A program made the translations under genes and the position numbers. Shown one piece after another: positions 7,325 through 15,735 of a stretch of 64,000 nt of DNA (positions are counted from its first letter, which is position 1; every line of letters begins with the position of its first letter). Source of the DNA: Roseibium hamelinense (lineage in GTDB: Bacteria > Pseudomonadota > Alphaproteobacteria > Rhizobiales > Stappiaceae). Under the pieces are notes generated by a model. That model was not told where the DNA came from. It did not search any database and was given only the letters and a program-made list of their open reading frames with translations. Location: contig NZ_VLLF01000005.1 of assembly GCF_007830545.1 (NCBI RefSeq), forward strand, positions 1-64,000, read 5' to 3'.

Positions 7325-7350
7325 TGGCGGACTCTCTGTCCGCCATTTTT
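7325..7350 (+). terminator. Rho-independent terminator with no upstream gene (probable island junction)
   Basis: TGGCGGAC (7325-7332) and GTCCGCCA (7338-7345) form a perfect 8-bp stem with a 5-base loop, followed by TTTTT. It reads rightward, but every gene for 7 kb upstream reads leftward apart from a small ORF near 1.5 kb. The simplest reading is that it belonged to a rightward target gene now separated by the island insertion. Confidence 0.7.
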
Positions 7351-7363
7351 CTTGATGTCAGTA

Positions 7364-8374
7364 TTACGATCCGAAGACGGAATGGTCCCCCAACGCTGTG
7401 ACTTCCGTTCCCGCTAAGAGCGCATCGTAGTGAGTGAACAGCGTATCCGAGCCAAATTCAGGTGTCTGGGACGCATCGTACCGCTTTTGCTCAGGATCCC
7501 AGACCAACATGGATTCTGTCGCATAGTACCGCCCAATCCGCGCAAACTCCGCTTTGTCTGACAACTTCGGGACCACTGTGCCGGCTAACGCCAGACCACC
7601 TGCAATACCATCCATCAAGCGGACTGGCACACGCTTGTACCGAGGGCGCGCTCCCAGCGCCTCGAACAGATATTCCCCTTGCTCCAATGGAGTAACGGCG
7701 GGGCCTGGACCGCCAACCGGCAGCAGCTTGTTTAGCGACTCTGGATCCGACAGGCATTTCACCATGAAAGCCGCCAGGTCTGAATCGCTAATCGGTTTGC
7801 AGGCTGTCAGTCTGCCGTCTCCAAACAAAAGATACGGCTTGCCGGCCAAGACGCGGGCAACTTGACCGGAAAGCGACTTAAAATAGGCCGTCGGCCGTAC
7901 AATCGTGTAGGCGAGCCCGGACGCTTTCAGCGCATTTTCAAAAGCCAGTTTGGCAAACTGAAACTGAAGTCTCGGCTTTTGCACGCAGATTGCTGACAAG
8001 AGGACAAACTTCGGAACACCGGCGGCCTGGGCCGCAAGCAACACGTTCATATGAGCATCATGGTCAATCAACCATGCATCGTGAGGCATACCGGTACGGG
8101 ATGCCATACAGGACACAACAGCGTCAAAAGGGCCGAATTGCTCGATAGCCATAGCGACCGAGGCCGGATCGAGCACATCGACAGGGCATTGTGCGGCTCC
8201 CATTTCGTTTCTAGCCATGGCACTGCCCGGCGGAATCGGTGCTTTGAATTGCCCCGGGCGCGTGGAAGCAACAACCTCGTGGCCAGTATTTTGAAGAGCT
8301 GACTGCACAGCTGTGCCGATTGTGCCGCTTGCACCAAACAACAAGACCCGCTGCGGCTTTTGAGAACCGGACAT
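7364..8374 (-). CDS. bciA: Divinyl (proto)chlorophyllide a 8-vinyl-reductase, BciA/DVR type
   Basis: A 336-aa atypical short-chain dehydrogenase/reductase of the NmrA-like group. The N-terminal NAD(P) loop is VLLFGASGTIGTAV (about residues 9-22). The family signature region is PVGGPGPAVTPLEQGEYLF, followed by FARIGRYYATESMLVWDPE and a C-terminal ALGDHSVF, which matches the plant DVR and bacterial BciA pattern. The enzyme reduces the 8-vinyl group during (bacterio)chlorophyll synthesis with NADPH. No other photosynthesis gene is in the window, so it may serve a photosynthesis cluster elsewhere or be a leftover. Its stop lies only 14 bases from the orphan terminator at the island edge. Confidence 0.8.
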   Translation of the reverse strand: MSGSQKPQRVLLFGASGTIGTAVQSALQNTGHEVVASTRPGQFKAPIPPGSAMARNEMGAAQCPVDVLDPASVAMAIEQFGPFDAVVSCMASRTGMPHDAWLIDHDAHMNVLLAAQAAGVPKFVLLSAICVQKPRLQFQFAKLAFENALKASGLAYTIVRPTAYFKSLSGQVARVLAGKPYLLFGDGRLTACKPISDSDLAAFMVKCLSDPESLNKLLPVGGPGPAVTPLEQGEYLFEALGARPRYKRVPVRLMDGIAGGLALAGTVVPKLSDKAEFARIGRYYATESMLVWDPEQKRYDASQTPEFGSDTLFTHYDALLAGTEVTALGDHSVFGS

Positions 8375-8384
8375 ATGCCCCCTT

Positions 8385-8903
8385 TTAACCGGTCAGACTC
8401 ACATCCGCCATGAGATCGCCCGCTGTTTCCTGCAGTGCCTCACTAAGCTGGGCTGGAGATAACCCGTCGGGCAATCGCAAATCAGCCGTCGCTTTAAACA
8501 TCGCTTCCCCTTGCATTGAGCCAGGACCAACTGAAGTCTCAAGATGCTCGATACTCACATTATGTGCAGCCAGAACCTGGGTGATCTGCCGCAAAAGGCC
8601 GGGGTGATCCTGAGACAGCAAATCCAGTTGAGCCTTGGTGCCGGTTTTCGGCTCTGGCTGTTTGAGATCTGATCGTAGGGTGATCGCAATCCCGTCAGCG
8701 AGAAGAGGATCAAAATTATCATGCAAACTCTGAATATTCTGTGGGGCAATATCGACGCTGACAATGCCGGCAAACTCTCCGCCAAGCCGAGCCATGGACG
8801 ATTCGACCCAATTGCCGCCGGCCTGGGAAATGGCGTCGGCAAGACGGTCGACAAGACCCGGGCGGTCTTCCGCGATGACAGTAAATACCAACTGACTTTG
8901 CAT
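8385..8903 (-). CDS. GcvR-like protein with two ACT domains
   Basis: 172 aa, two ACT domains: residues about 3-75 (VFTVIAEDRPGLVDRLADAI) and about 90-165 (LDLLSQDHPGLLRQITQVLA). Each has the D(R/H)PGL loop typical of glycine-cleavage repressor GcvR and related regulators. I chose ATG 8901-8903 because GAGGA lies 6 bases upstream; the ATG two codons earlier has no spacing. GcvR-like proteins bind small ligands, often amino acids, and act through partner proteins because they lack a DNA-binding domain. It follows bciA by 10 bases on the same strand and may be co-transcribed with it. Confidence 0.8.
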   Translation of the reverse strand: MQSQLVFTVIAEDRPGLVDRLADAISQAGGNWVESSMARLGGEFAGIVSVDIAPQNIQSLHDNFDPLLADGIAITLRSDLKQPEPKTGTKAQLDLLSQDHPGLLRQITQVLAAHNVSIEHLETSVGPGSMQGEAMFKATADLRLPDGLSPAQLSEALQETAGDLMADVSLTG

Positions 8904-9092
8904 AGGCATTCCTCATATTCAATTCATGGTAGCAATGACCGATCGCCGCTTCGCTACGTAACGCGAATTATGTATTTCAGGCCAGAGTTAATCTACCCAG
9001 CAATTGAGGCGACCGAATCCGAAGGTGCTTTAATTCCTCTGGGGTGCCGTTAGACTTGAACGACACAACCGCTAGGACATCAGGAGATCCGA

Positions 9093-10631
9093 ATGAGCAT
9101 AGCGTGGCGGAAAATCATGTACAGACCGGGCTTTTTCGCCGCCGCTGTCATCGTTGCGCTCGCGCTCTTGCCTGTGGCCGTCTGGCTGGACCTTAGACAG
9201 ATCTCGGACGAGTCCTTGAAATCACAAGTCATCGATTTTAACAGCGCGATCACAGATATCCGGAGCTACTACAGCAAAAATGTGGTTGGCCGGGTGCTGG
9301 AAAGCGGCGGCATTGCCTTGCCGGTTCATGACTACAAGGACGTCCCCGGCGGCATTCCAATCCCCGCAACACTTTCAATTGAACTCGGCGACGTCATAGG
9401 CACAGATGGTGACAGCATCCGCTACCGCTTCGTTTCTGATTTTGAGTTCACCAATCGGGCGCCGCATGAACTCACAAGCTTCGAACAGAATGCCCTCGCA
9501 AAATTCCGCGACGGTTCGGCACAAACCGAGACGCTTTTGGGCTATTCCGGTTCGATCTTCGACCGTGCTGTAACCATCGTTTCGCCGGTCCGGATGGGCG
9601 AGACCTGTGTTTCGTGTCACAACACCCATCCTCAAAGCCCCAAACTGGACTGGGAAGTCGGCGATGTTCGGGGCATTCAGGCCATAACGATGGCCCAACC
9701 GATCGCAGACAATATCTTCGCCTTCCGTTATTTGCTGCTGTATTTCGCCGGTGCTGGAACATTCGGCATTGCCTTTGCCGGTTTGCAATGGCGCCAGGCT
9801 GCCCGGTTTAACCGGATGAACCTCAAGTTGGAGCAGGCGAACGATGAAATTCTCGACCTCAACAAACAGCTGACCAATGAGAACCTTCGGCTCGGCGCCG
9901 AGATTGAAATTGCCCAGCGCATTCAGAAAATGGTGCTGCCGACCAAGGACGAGCTTGGCGAACTCCGTCACATTGAGATTGCGGCATATATGGAACCAGC
10001 CGACGAGGTTGGCGGTGATTATTACGACGTCTTGCAGCTTGGTGAGCGGATTAAGGTCGGCATTGGCGATGTTACCGGGCACGGCCTTGAAAGCGGTGTT
10101 TTGATGCTGATGGTGCAATCGGTCGCCGTCGCACTGCAAGAACAAGGCGTGGAAGATCCAAAAGAATTTCTTACAACCCTGAACCGCGCTATTTGCCGCA
10201 ACATCAACCGGACGAAAACCAACAAGCACCTCACATTATCCTTCCTCGACTACAAGGACGAGAAAGTGACCTTGTCCGGACAGCACGAAGACGTGGTTTT
10301 GATCCGCAATGGTGGAAGCCCAGTCCGAATCGACACCATGGACCTTGGCTTCCCAATCGGGCTGGACGAGGATATTTCGCCGTTCGTTTCAGTGCTGGAT
10401 CTCGATTTCAACCGCGGCGACCTGATCATCCTGCACACAGACGGCATTACCGAGGCCGAAGACGAGGAAGGGCACTTCTTTGGTGTGGACGGCTTGATCA
10501 AAAGCGCCGATTCCCATCGCGGAGGCTCGGCGGAAGATGTAGCACGTGGCATCATTGCCGACGTTCACAAACACATCGGGAACCAGGTTATCCATGACGA
10601 CATAACCTTGGTCGTTATCCGCCACAAATAA
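9093..10631 (+). CDS. Membrane heme-sensor PP2C phosphatase (DUF3365 plus SpoIIE domain)
   Basis: 512 aa. A transmembrane segment (about 13-32), a periplasmic DUF3365/Tll0287-like sensor with a heme c motif C172-V-S-C175-H176, a second transmembrane segment (about 208-230), a short coiled-coil, then a SpoIIE/PP2C serine phosphatase domain (about 275-510) with metal-binding motifs GGDYYDV, GDVTGHG, HTDGITEA and DDITLVVI. The design suggests that redox state or a ligand sensed at heme outside the cytoplasmic membrane controls dephosphorylation of an anti-anti-sigma-type partner. No STAS or anti-sigma gene is adjacent. AGGAGAT 5 bases upstream supports the ATG. Confidence 0.85.
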   Translation: MSIAWRKIMYRPGFFAAAVIVALALLPVAVWLDLRQISDESLKSQVIDFNSAITDIRSYYSKNVVGRVLESGGIALPVHDYKDVPGGIPIPATLSIELGDVIGTDGDSIRYRFVSDFEFTNRAPHELTSFEQNALAKFRDGSAQTETLLGYSGSIFDRAVTIVSPVRMGETCVSCHNTHPQSPKLDWEVGDVRGIQAITMAQPIADNIFAFRYLLLYFAGAGTFGIAFAGLQWRQAARFNRMNLKLEQANDEILDLNKQLTNENLRLGAEIEIAQRIQKMVLPTKDELGELRHIEIAAYMEPADEVGGDYYDVLQLGERIKVGIGDVTGHGLESGVLMLMVQSVAVALQEQGVEDPKEFLTTLNRAICRNINRTKTNKHLTLSFLDYKDEKVTLSGQHEDVVLIRNGGSPVRIDTMDLGFPIGLDEDISPFVSVLDLDFNRGDLIILHTDGITEAEDEEGHFFGVDGLIKSADSHRGGSAEDVARGIIADVHKHIGNQVIHDDITLVVIRHK

Positions 10632-10636
10632 CCGAA

Positions 10637-10669
10637 GACACGGCCAATTTTCTGGCCGCGTCTTTTTTT
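10637..10669 (+). terminator. Rho-independent terminator after the PP2C gene
   Basis: GACACGGCCA (10637-10646) pairs with TGGCCGCGTC (10653-10662) around a TTTTCT-containing loop, followed by seven T (10663-10669). It lies between two convergent genes. Confidence 0.85.
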
Positions 10670-10673
10670 CGAA

Positions 10674-12101
10674 CTAGCCGACAGCCTTTTTCAAAGCTGG
10701 AATGCGAGAGACTATCAACAAATCAAGCGCAAGAACTGAAATCAGAGTCAAACCGACCAACGGAAACGCAAGGGACAGTACCAGCATCATGAGCATTGCC
10801 CCGCGCCAGTGGGGCAGGTGATCCGGAGTTCGCGGCGCCAGGAGCCGCATGCCCGCAGCTTTTGGACGCCGAATCCACCACATGACGACCCCAGATACAC
10901 TGACAAAGATGACTGACAGACAAAAAACAGTGTTTAAAATGAGGTTCCATACGCCCAAATCGCCTTCATGGAAGGCAATCCCGACAGCCATGCTTTTCGC
11001 TGCGAGAGAGTAATCACTGAAGCGGACATCGGCCAGGATCTTGCCGGTGTGTTGGTCGACATGAACGGTGCGATCGGATGTCGGATCACTGCTATCATTG
11101 CTCATTGAATCTCGAGACAGGGTCCAAACCGCGTTTTCATCACCTGGGTAGTGAAGGCGAAACCTGCCGTGAAACCCGATGGCATGTCCGAGCTTTGCAA
11201 TGCTGTCGGCATTCACCGCGTCCCCGACCGGCACCCCGGCTGCGCCGACATCAGAACCGGATGCCGGCATGGGCGTTTGCTCAAGGCCCCACGGCACATC
11301 TTTTGTTGCTCCATGATTCATGTGCGCATGCGTCTCATCGGACAGCGGCACATTCTCCCACTTTTCTGCAGGAAACGTACTCCAAGCTTGTACGAATTTC
11401 TCGCCCCAAATACCGGCCCAGGCGAGCCCCGACACAAGGAAGACGACCAGCAATAAAGAGCAATACAGCCCAACTGTTTGATGCAGGTTTTTCCAGAGCC
11501 CCCGGCTGCGGAGCGAAAGATCGGGAACAAAAGCTGACAGAAGCGATGCACCTCCGCGGGGCCACCAGAGATAAAGTCCTGTCACAACCAGAACAATCCC
11601 GAAGCTGGCAGCAATCTCAATCAGCCGGTCACCCAATGTGCCTATCAAGAGGGTGCCGTGTATGTCTGAGGCAAAGTCGTACCATCCGGCACGCCGATCC
11701 CACACATCAATGACCTCGGCAGAGTAAGGATTTACGGCCACCATAAACGCCCCAGAAGGAGACGAAACCCGAAAGACCGAGGCTCCTTGGGCGTTTGCCG
11801 GCCCGATCCATTCGACCAGCCTTGCATCTTGAACGGAAGAAAGCGCAGCCGCCCCCTGTTGCTCTAGCGACAGGGTCGTCCCGGCTGTTTCAATACGGAT
11901 TTTGTCTCCGTCCCGGCCATCAAAAAAAGCGACATACATCATGATCAACCCGGTAACGGCCAGCATGATGAGAAACGGCGCCACATAAAGTCCTGCATAA
12001 AAATGCCAGCGCCACGCCGCCAGGTAAAAACGCCGGTTTCTGTCTCCAGACATAGTACTTGGTTGACCCGGTACACCCGGGCCTCCTGCGATATCAGTCA
12101 T
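10674..12101 (-). CDS. PepSY-associated transmembrane protein (PiuB-like)
   Basis: 475 aa with the layout of PepSY_TM proteins: TM1 (AGLYVAPFLIMLAVTGLIMM), a large periplasmic PepSY-type region, TM2 (LIEIAASFGIVLVVTGLYLWWPRGG), TM3 (LHQTVGLYCSLLLVVFLVSGLAW), a second soluble domain, and C-terminal TM helices. The WRWHFYAGLYVAPF and FHEGDLGVWNL motifs are family hallmarks. Members are iron-regulated and thought to reduce or transport iron at the inner membrane, often beside siderophore receptors. Conserved His residues in the TM helices may bind heme. The GAGGAG ribosome binding site fixes the start. The gene 69 bases upstream (DUF2946-like) reads the same way, so a metal-uptake operon is likely. 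Confidence 0.8.
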   Translation of the reverse strand: MTDIAGGPGVPGQPSTMSGDRNRRFYLAAWRWHFYAGLYVAPFLIMLAVTGLIMMYVAFFDGRDGDKIRIETAGTTLSLEQQGAAALSSVQDARLVEWIGPANAQGASVFRVSSPSGAFMVAVNPYSAEVIDVWDRRAGWYDFASDIHGTLLIGTLGDRLIEIAASFGIVLVVTGLYLWWPRGGASLLSAFVPDLSLRSRGLWKNLHQTVGLYCSLLLVVFLVSGLAWAGIWGEKFVQAWSTFPAEKWENVPLSDETHAHMNHGATKDVPWGLEQTPMPASGSDVGAAGVPVGDAVNADSIAKLGHAIGFHGRFRLHYPGDENAVWTLSRDSMSNDSSDPTSDRTVHVDQHTGKILADVRFSDYSLAAKSMAVGIAFHEGDLGVWNLILNTVFCLSVIFVSVSGVVMWWIRRPKAAGMRLLAPRTPDHLPHWRGAMLMMLVLSLAFPLVGLTLISVLALDLLIVSRIPALKKAVG

Positions 12102-12170
12102 AACAATCTCCTCAGCCGTGTCCGGAAACTTCTGTCCGCACAGCCCAAAAACGTTTCAAATGTTTGAGGT

Positions 12171-12605
12171 TCAGAGACTGTGGGGTGGCGCTCGGGCCCC
12201 GACGGGGGGCAAAGCCGCGTATTTGACCGGCGCACCGAGACAATCCGCTGTTTGTGTGTGTCTACCGGTATCAACAAGGAACGTTGCTTTAATGGATGGG
12301 AGGATTGCTGCGGCTGCAACCGCATAAAAACCGCATATAGAATGGGCCGCCGAGTTGCGCGGCTCGCCATTGTTGCTGTCCGGATCGGTGGTCCCGTCCG
12401 TGTTCAGGAAGACCGTTTGAAGGCCGTCACCAGTACAAATAACAATACTGAACCGGCCGTCACTACCGACGCCTGGCATGAAACCATTCGGAAGCAACGC
12501 CAGAAAAATGTAGGGTATGAAAAGCACGCACAGCAACGCTCTGCGCGCCCCCGCCGGGAACACAAAGCGTGGCGAACTCCGAAATCTACATCCCAAGCCC
12601 TTCAT
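12171..12605 (-). CDS. DUF2946-like small secreted or membrane protein
   Basis: I start it at ATG 12603-12605 (144 aa); the longer frame upstream has no conserved look. An N-terminal hydrophobic segment (ALLCVLFIPYIFLALLPNGFMP) is followed by a VICTGDGLQTVFL stretch, a Cys in ICGF, a second hydrophobic run (FYAVAAAAILP) and an ARAPPHSL tail. This is the pattern of DUF2946 proteins, which commonly neighbour copper or iron uptake genes. It lies upstream of and parallel to the PepSY gene. Function unknown; a metal-linked role is inferred from context. The Shine-Dalgarno is weak, so the start is uncertain. Confidence 0.6.
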   Translation of the reverse strand: MKGLGCRFRSSPRFVFPAGARRALLCVLFIPYIFLALLPNGFMPGVGSDGRFSIVICTGDGLQTVFLNTDGTTDPDSNNGEPRNSAAHSICGFYAVAAAAILPSIKATFLVDTGRHTQTADCLGAPVKYAALPPVGARAPPHSL

Positions 12606-12811
12606 CGAAGGTGCTCTAGCTAATATTTCCCACGATAACAACGCGGTTTGTCGGGCCTCCGCCCCGTTTAGGAGCGGATCGCCGCCGGTTCGCCATTGCG
12701 GTTCGCTTGCAACGGTTGTAATACCGCCCGCCCAACTGACACGCCCTCCAGAACAATCTGTCACAGCCTGTCAAATGCGCAGGACCTCTGTTGAGTGTTG
12801 AAAGGCCCCAC

Positions 12812-14098
12812 ATGACCCGATCCCTCGGACTTGATTTCGGCACCTCAAACACGGTTGCTGTATCCGGCGAAAACTCTTCGAACCTTGGGCCGGTCTTTTT
12901 CGGCAAAGCCGCGGACCAAATCGCAAGCCTCCCGACGGTTTTGAGTTTTTTGGATCGCGGCATATCCAGACCACATCCGGAAGTTGGCCCTTGGGCAATC
13001 CGGCAGTTTCTGGAAAGCACAGAAGATGTCCGGTTCATACAGTCGCTCAAAACCTTTGTGGCCAGCACAGTCTTCAAAGGTACTGGCGTGTTCGGCACCC
13101 GGTTCGAATTCGAAGATCTCATGGCAACGTTCTTGGCAGGTGCAGAGGCCCGATGCGCGCACAGGCTTTTTGATCGTGGCACCCGTGTCGTGATCGGCAG
13201 GCCGGTCGTGTTTGCCGGCAGCGCGCCAGATGAGTCGGTTGCGATGGCGCGGTATCGCAAGACGCTGAACCGGTTCGGGCTGGACAATGTTCTGTTCGTT
13301 TATGAACCGGTTGCGGCCGCTTTTTCTTTTGCCGACCGGCTCGCGCACGACGCGACCGTGTTGGTCGCCGACTTTGGTGGAGGCACGACGGACTATTCGC
13401 TCATGCGCTTCCGCAAAGAAGCCGGCGTATTGTCTGCTGACCCACTCGGCCGCGGCGGGATCGGCATTGCAGGCGATACTTTCGATTACCGTATCCTTGA
13501 CCATGTGGTCTTGCCCGAAATCGGCAAAGGCAGTCATTACCAAAGCATGGGCAAACGCCTTGAAGTCCCTCCAAACCTTTTCAGCAATTTTGCACGCTGG
13601 CACCTGTTGTCGATCTTCAAGACGTCACAAGACTACAAAGAACTGAAAAAGCTGCTGCGCTGGTGTGAGGACAAGAGCAAGATCGAACTGTTCATTGATC
13701 TCGTCGATGAAGACCAAGGCTACCCGCTGTTTAAGGCAGTGTCCGGGGCAAAAGCCAAGCTGTCGAGCAAGGACAGCGCCGAGCTGCGCTTTGCACCGCT
13801 CGGACGTGATTTCAACGCACCGATCACGCGAACGGATTTCGAAGGCTGGATCCAAGACGATTTGGCTAAAATGGGACGTGCACTGGATGCAACGCTCATC
13901 AATGCTGGGCTCGCCGATGATGATATTGACCACGTCTTCATGACTGGCGGGACATCGTTTGTACCTGCTGTCAGGCGCCAGTTTCAGGACCGCTTCGGCG
14001 TCGAGCGGGTTTCCGGAGGTGACGAACTGACCTCGGTTGCCAAGGGGCTTGCTATGATCGGCACCCTTGAAGATGCAGAAAAATGGGCCGTTCAATAA
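12812..14098 (+). CDS. yegD: YegD-type Hsp70-family ATPase
   Basis: 428 aa, an actin-like Hsp70 ATPase domain without the substrate-binding domain of DnaK. Phosphate-1 loop LGLDFGTSNTV is at the start, phosphate-2 VADFGGGTTDYS in the middle, and the adenosine motif FMTGGTSFVPAV near the end. I chose ATG 12812 (GAAAGG 7 bases upstream) over a TTG 21 bases earlier. YegD-like proteins are predicted chaperones; clients are unknown. Transcription diverges from the DUF2946-like gene. No J-domain or nucleotide-exchange partner lies nearby. Confidence 0.85.
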   Translation: MTRSLGLDFGTSNTVAVSGENSSNLGPVFFGKAADQIASLPTVLSFLDRGISRPHPEVGPWAIRQFLESTEDVRFIQSLKTFVASTVFKGTGVFGTRFEFEDLMATFLAGAEARCAHRLFDRGTRVVIGRPVVFAGSAPDESVAMARYRKTLNRFGLDNVLFVYEPVAAAFSFADRLAHDATVLVADFGGGTTDYSLMRFRKEAGVLSADPLGRGGIGIAGDTFDYRILDHVVLPEIGKGSHYQSMGKRLEVPPNLFSNFARWHLLSIFKTSQDYKELKKLLRWCEDKSKIELFIDLVDEDQGYPLFKAVSGAKAKLSSKDSAELRFAPLGRDFNAPITRTDFEGWIQDDLAKMGRALDATLINAGLADDDIDHVFMTGGTSFVPAVRRQFQDRFGVERVSGGDELTSVAKGLAMIGTLEDAEKWAVQ

Positions 14099-14402
14099 CT
14101 CCTCGAAATACGGCGGTCCTTTGTCAATTGAGGTCGCTTCGGCGCTTGATCGTTTCTATGCGCTCTTCTAGTGTGCGCGCACTGGACGGCGTCCAAAATA
14201 GGACTGAAAGCGATTCTGGTTGCGGTTGACCCAAATCGGGAACCAAACCCAGAGCTGTCAAAGTGTATACGATCGTTACCGCTGCTGTGGTTTCCGTATA
14301 TCGCCCGCTTTCTTTTCACTACGGGCGCCCTCCCCATATTTTTAGTTTCAGTGCGGATCGCTGCGGTCTGACACAGGTGAATTGGACGAGGGAGACGTCA
14401 CC
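14099..14402. other. Upstream region of the cobalamin operon, no gene found
   Basis: I looked for a cobalamin riboswitch (B12 box, GGGAA and GCCACTG landmarks) and did not see one. A weak hairpin, CGCCCG (14302) with CGGGCG (14322), lies about 80 bases before the operon start. The promoter is not identifiable by eye. Confidence 0.5.
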
Positions 14403-14651
14403 TTGAAGATACGAACAGGCCTAAGCGGCTTTCTGGGCGGGATTCTGGTTCCCACAGCGGCTTTCGCCCACGCCGGACATCTTGGTGAACTGGCTGGGCA
14501 TTCCCACTGGATTGGGGTCGCAGCTTTGGCCGGTGCTGTCGCCCTTGCTGGTGCACTCGCGCTCAAAGGGCGCAAGAAGACCGCAGCAGAAGACGAGACC
14601 ACCGCGGACGACACGACGCCTTCTGAGCGGGATGCTGAGGCAGCACAATGA
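14403..14651 (+). CDS. Small His-containing membrane protein (DUF6732-like) heading the cob operon
   Basis: 82 aa from a TTG start at 14403 with GAGGGAG about 9 bases upstream. A signal-like hydrophobic segment ends PTAAFAHAGH. A HAGHLGELAGHSH stretch with five His follows, then a second hydrophobic segment (WIGVAALAGAVALAGALAL) and an acidic Thr-rich tail. Its stop overlaps the cbiX start by ATGA (14648-14651). Short membrane proteins of this kind often precede cbiX in alphaproteobacteria. The His cluster and position suggest cobalt handling, by inference. Confidence 0.65.
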   Translation: MKIRTGLSGFLGGILVPTAAFAHAGHLGELAGHSHWIGVAALAGAVALAGALALKGRKKTAAEDETTADDTTPSERDAEAAQ

Positions 14652-15733
14652 GTGAAAAGCTTGGCTTGATGATTTGCGGCCATGGCAGCCGCAACAAAGG
14701 CGCCGTAAAACAATTTGCGCAGCTGGCAGAGGGTTTAAGGTCCCGTTTTCCCGGCTGGCCGGTGGAATATGGCTATCTGGAGTTTGCCAATCCAGTCATT
14801 CATGACGGCCTGACCAAGCTGCGCGAACAAGGATGCACAAGGGTATTGGCCGTGCCAGGCATGCTGTTTGCCGCCGGACATGCAAAAAACGACATTCCCT
14901 CTGTTCTGAACACCTATCAGGCCATGCATCCGGAGATGCAAATCTCCTATGGACGTGAACTTGCAGTGGATACGCGGATGGTCAGGGCCGCAGCAGGCCG
15001 CATCCAGGAGGCCATCGACGCCGCCGAGACCGATGTGCCGCTGCACGAAACGCTGTTGATGGTGGTTGGTCGAGGCGCCTCCGATCCGGATGCGAACTCG
15101 AACGTGTGCAAAATCACGCGCCTGTTGTGGGAAGGATTTGGTTTCGGCTGGGCCGAAACATCCTATTCTGGCGTCACCTTCCCGCTGGTCGCACCAGGCC
15201 TCGAGCATGCGGCCAAACTCGGCTACAAGCGCGTGATTGTCTTTCCATATTTCCTGTTCACCGGCGTTCTGGTTCAGCGGATTTACAATGCGACCGACGA
15301 GGTGGCAGCCAACTACCCGGATATCGAGTTCCTGAAGGCTGGGTATCTGAATGATCATCCGCAGGTCATCGACACCATGGCCGACCGCGTCCAGGAAATC
15401 CTTCAGGGTCAGAATCTCATGAACTGCCAGATGTGCAAATATCGGGAGCAGGTGCTCGGGTTTGAAGCAGAGGTCGGCCTTGCTCAGGAAAGTCACCACC
15501 ATCATGTCGAGGGTTTGGGCGCCGAAGCGGAATGCCAGTTGTGTGACGAGATCTGCACCGGTGCCTGCGAAAAACAGATCCGGGCGGCAAAAGACCACCA
15601 CCATCATCACCACCACGGACACGGGCATGACCATGATCACGGCGATCACAGTCATGATCACGGGCACCACCATCATCCCTACCCGCATGCGGATCATCCG
15701 CTCGGTCCGAAGTCTATGGACGCCAAGAACTGA
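14648..15733 (+). CDS. cbiX: Sirohydrochlorin cobaltochelatase CbiX with His-rich tail
   Basis: 361 aa. Inserts Co2+ into sirohydrochlorin, the committing step of the cobalt-early corrin route. Two CbiX half-domains: the first begins GLMICGHGSRNKGAV, the second follows LLMVVGRGASDPDANSN. A Cys-rich segment (MNCQMCKYREQ and CQLCDEICTGACE) resembles the Fe-S-binding region of long CbiX proteins. A C-terminal tail (about residues 290-345) with more than 25 His plus Asp probably stores or delivers metal. It overlaps the upstream small gene and is followed by cobH after 2 bases. The His repeats also create a long antisense open frame, which is not a gene. Confidence 0.92.
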   Translation: MSEKLGLMICGHGSRNKGAVKQFAQLAEGLRSRFPGWPVEYGYLEFANPVIHDGLTKLREQGCTRVLAVPGMLFAAGHAKNDIPSVLNTYQAMHPEMQISYGRELAVDTRMVRAAAGRIQEAIDAAETDVPLHETLLMVVGRGASDPDANSNVCKITRLLWEGFGFGWAETSYSGVTFPLVAPGLEHAAKLGYKRVIVFPYFLFTGVLVQRIYNATDEVAANYPDIEFLKAGYLNDHPQVIDTMADRVQEILQGQNLMNCQMCKYREQVLGFEAEVGLAQESHHHHVEGLGAEAECQLCDEICTGACEKQIRAAKDHHHHHHHGHGHDHDHGDHSHDHGHHHHPYPHADHPLGPKSMDAKN

Positions 15734-15735
15734 CC

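Noticed and set aside
9375-10229. 284-codon frame antisense to the PP2C gene
   Set aside because: Shadow of a strong GC-biased gene; no family resemblance and no start signal.
12098-12370. 90-codon frame overlapping the DUF2946-like gene
   Set aside because: Same strand, different frame, no hydrophobic pattern and low-complexity Arg/Ser content; the alternative frame fits a family.
14099-14402. Possible cobalamin riboswitch ahead of the cob operon
   Set aside because: None of the conserved riboswitch landmarks could be found by reading the strand; only a weak hairpin is present.
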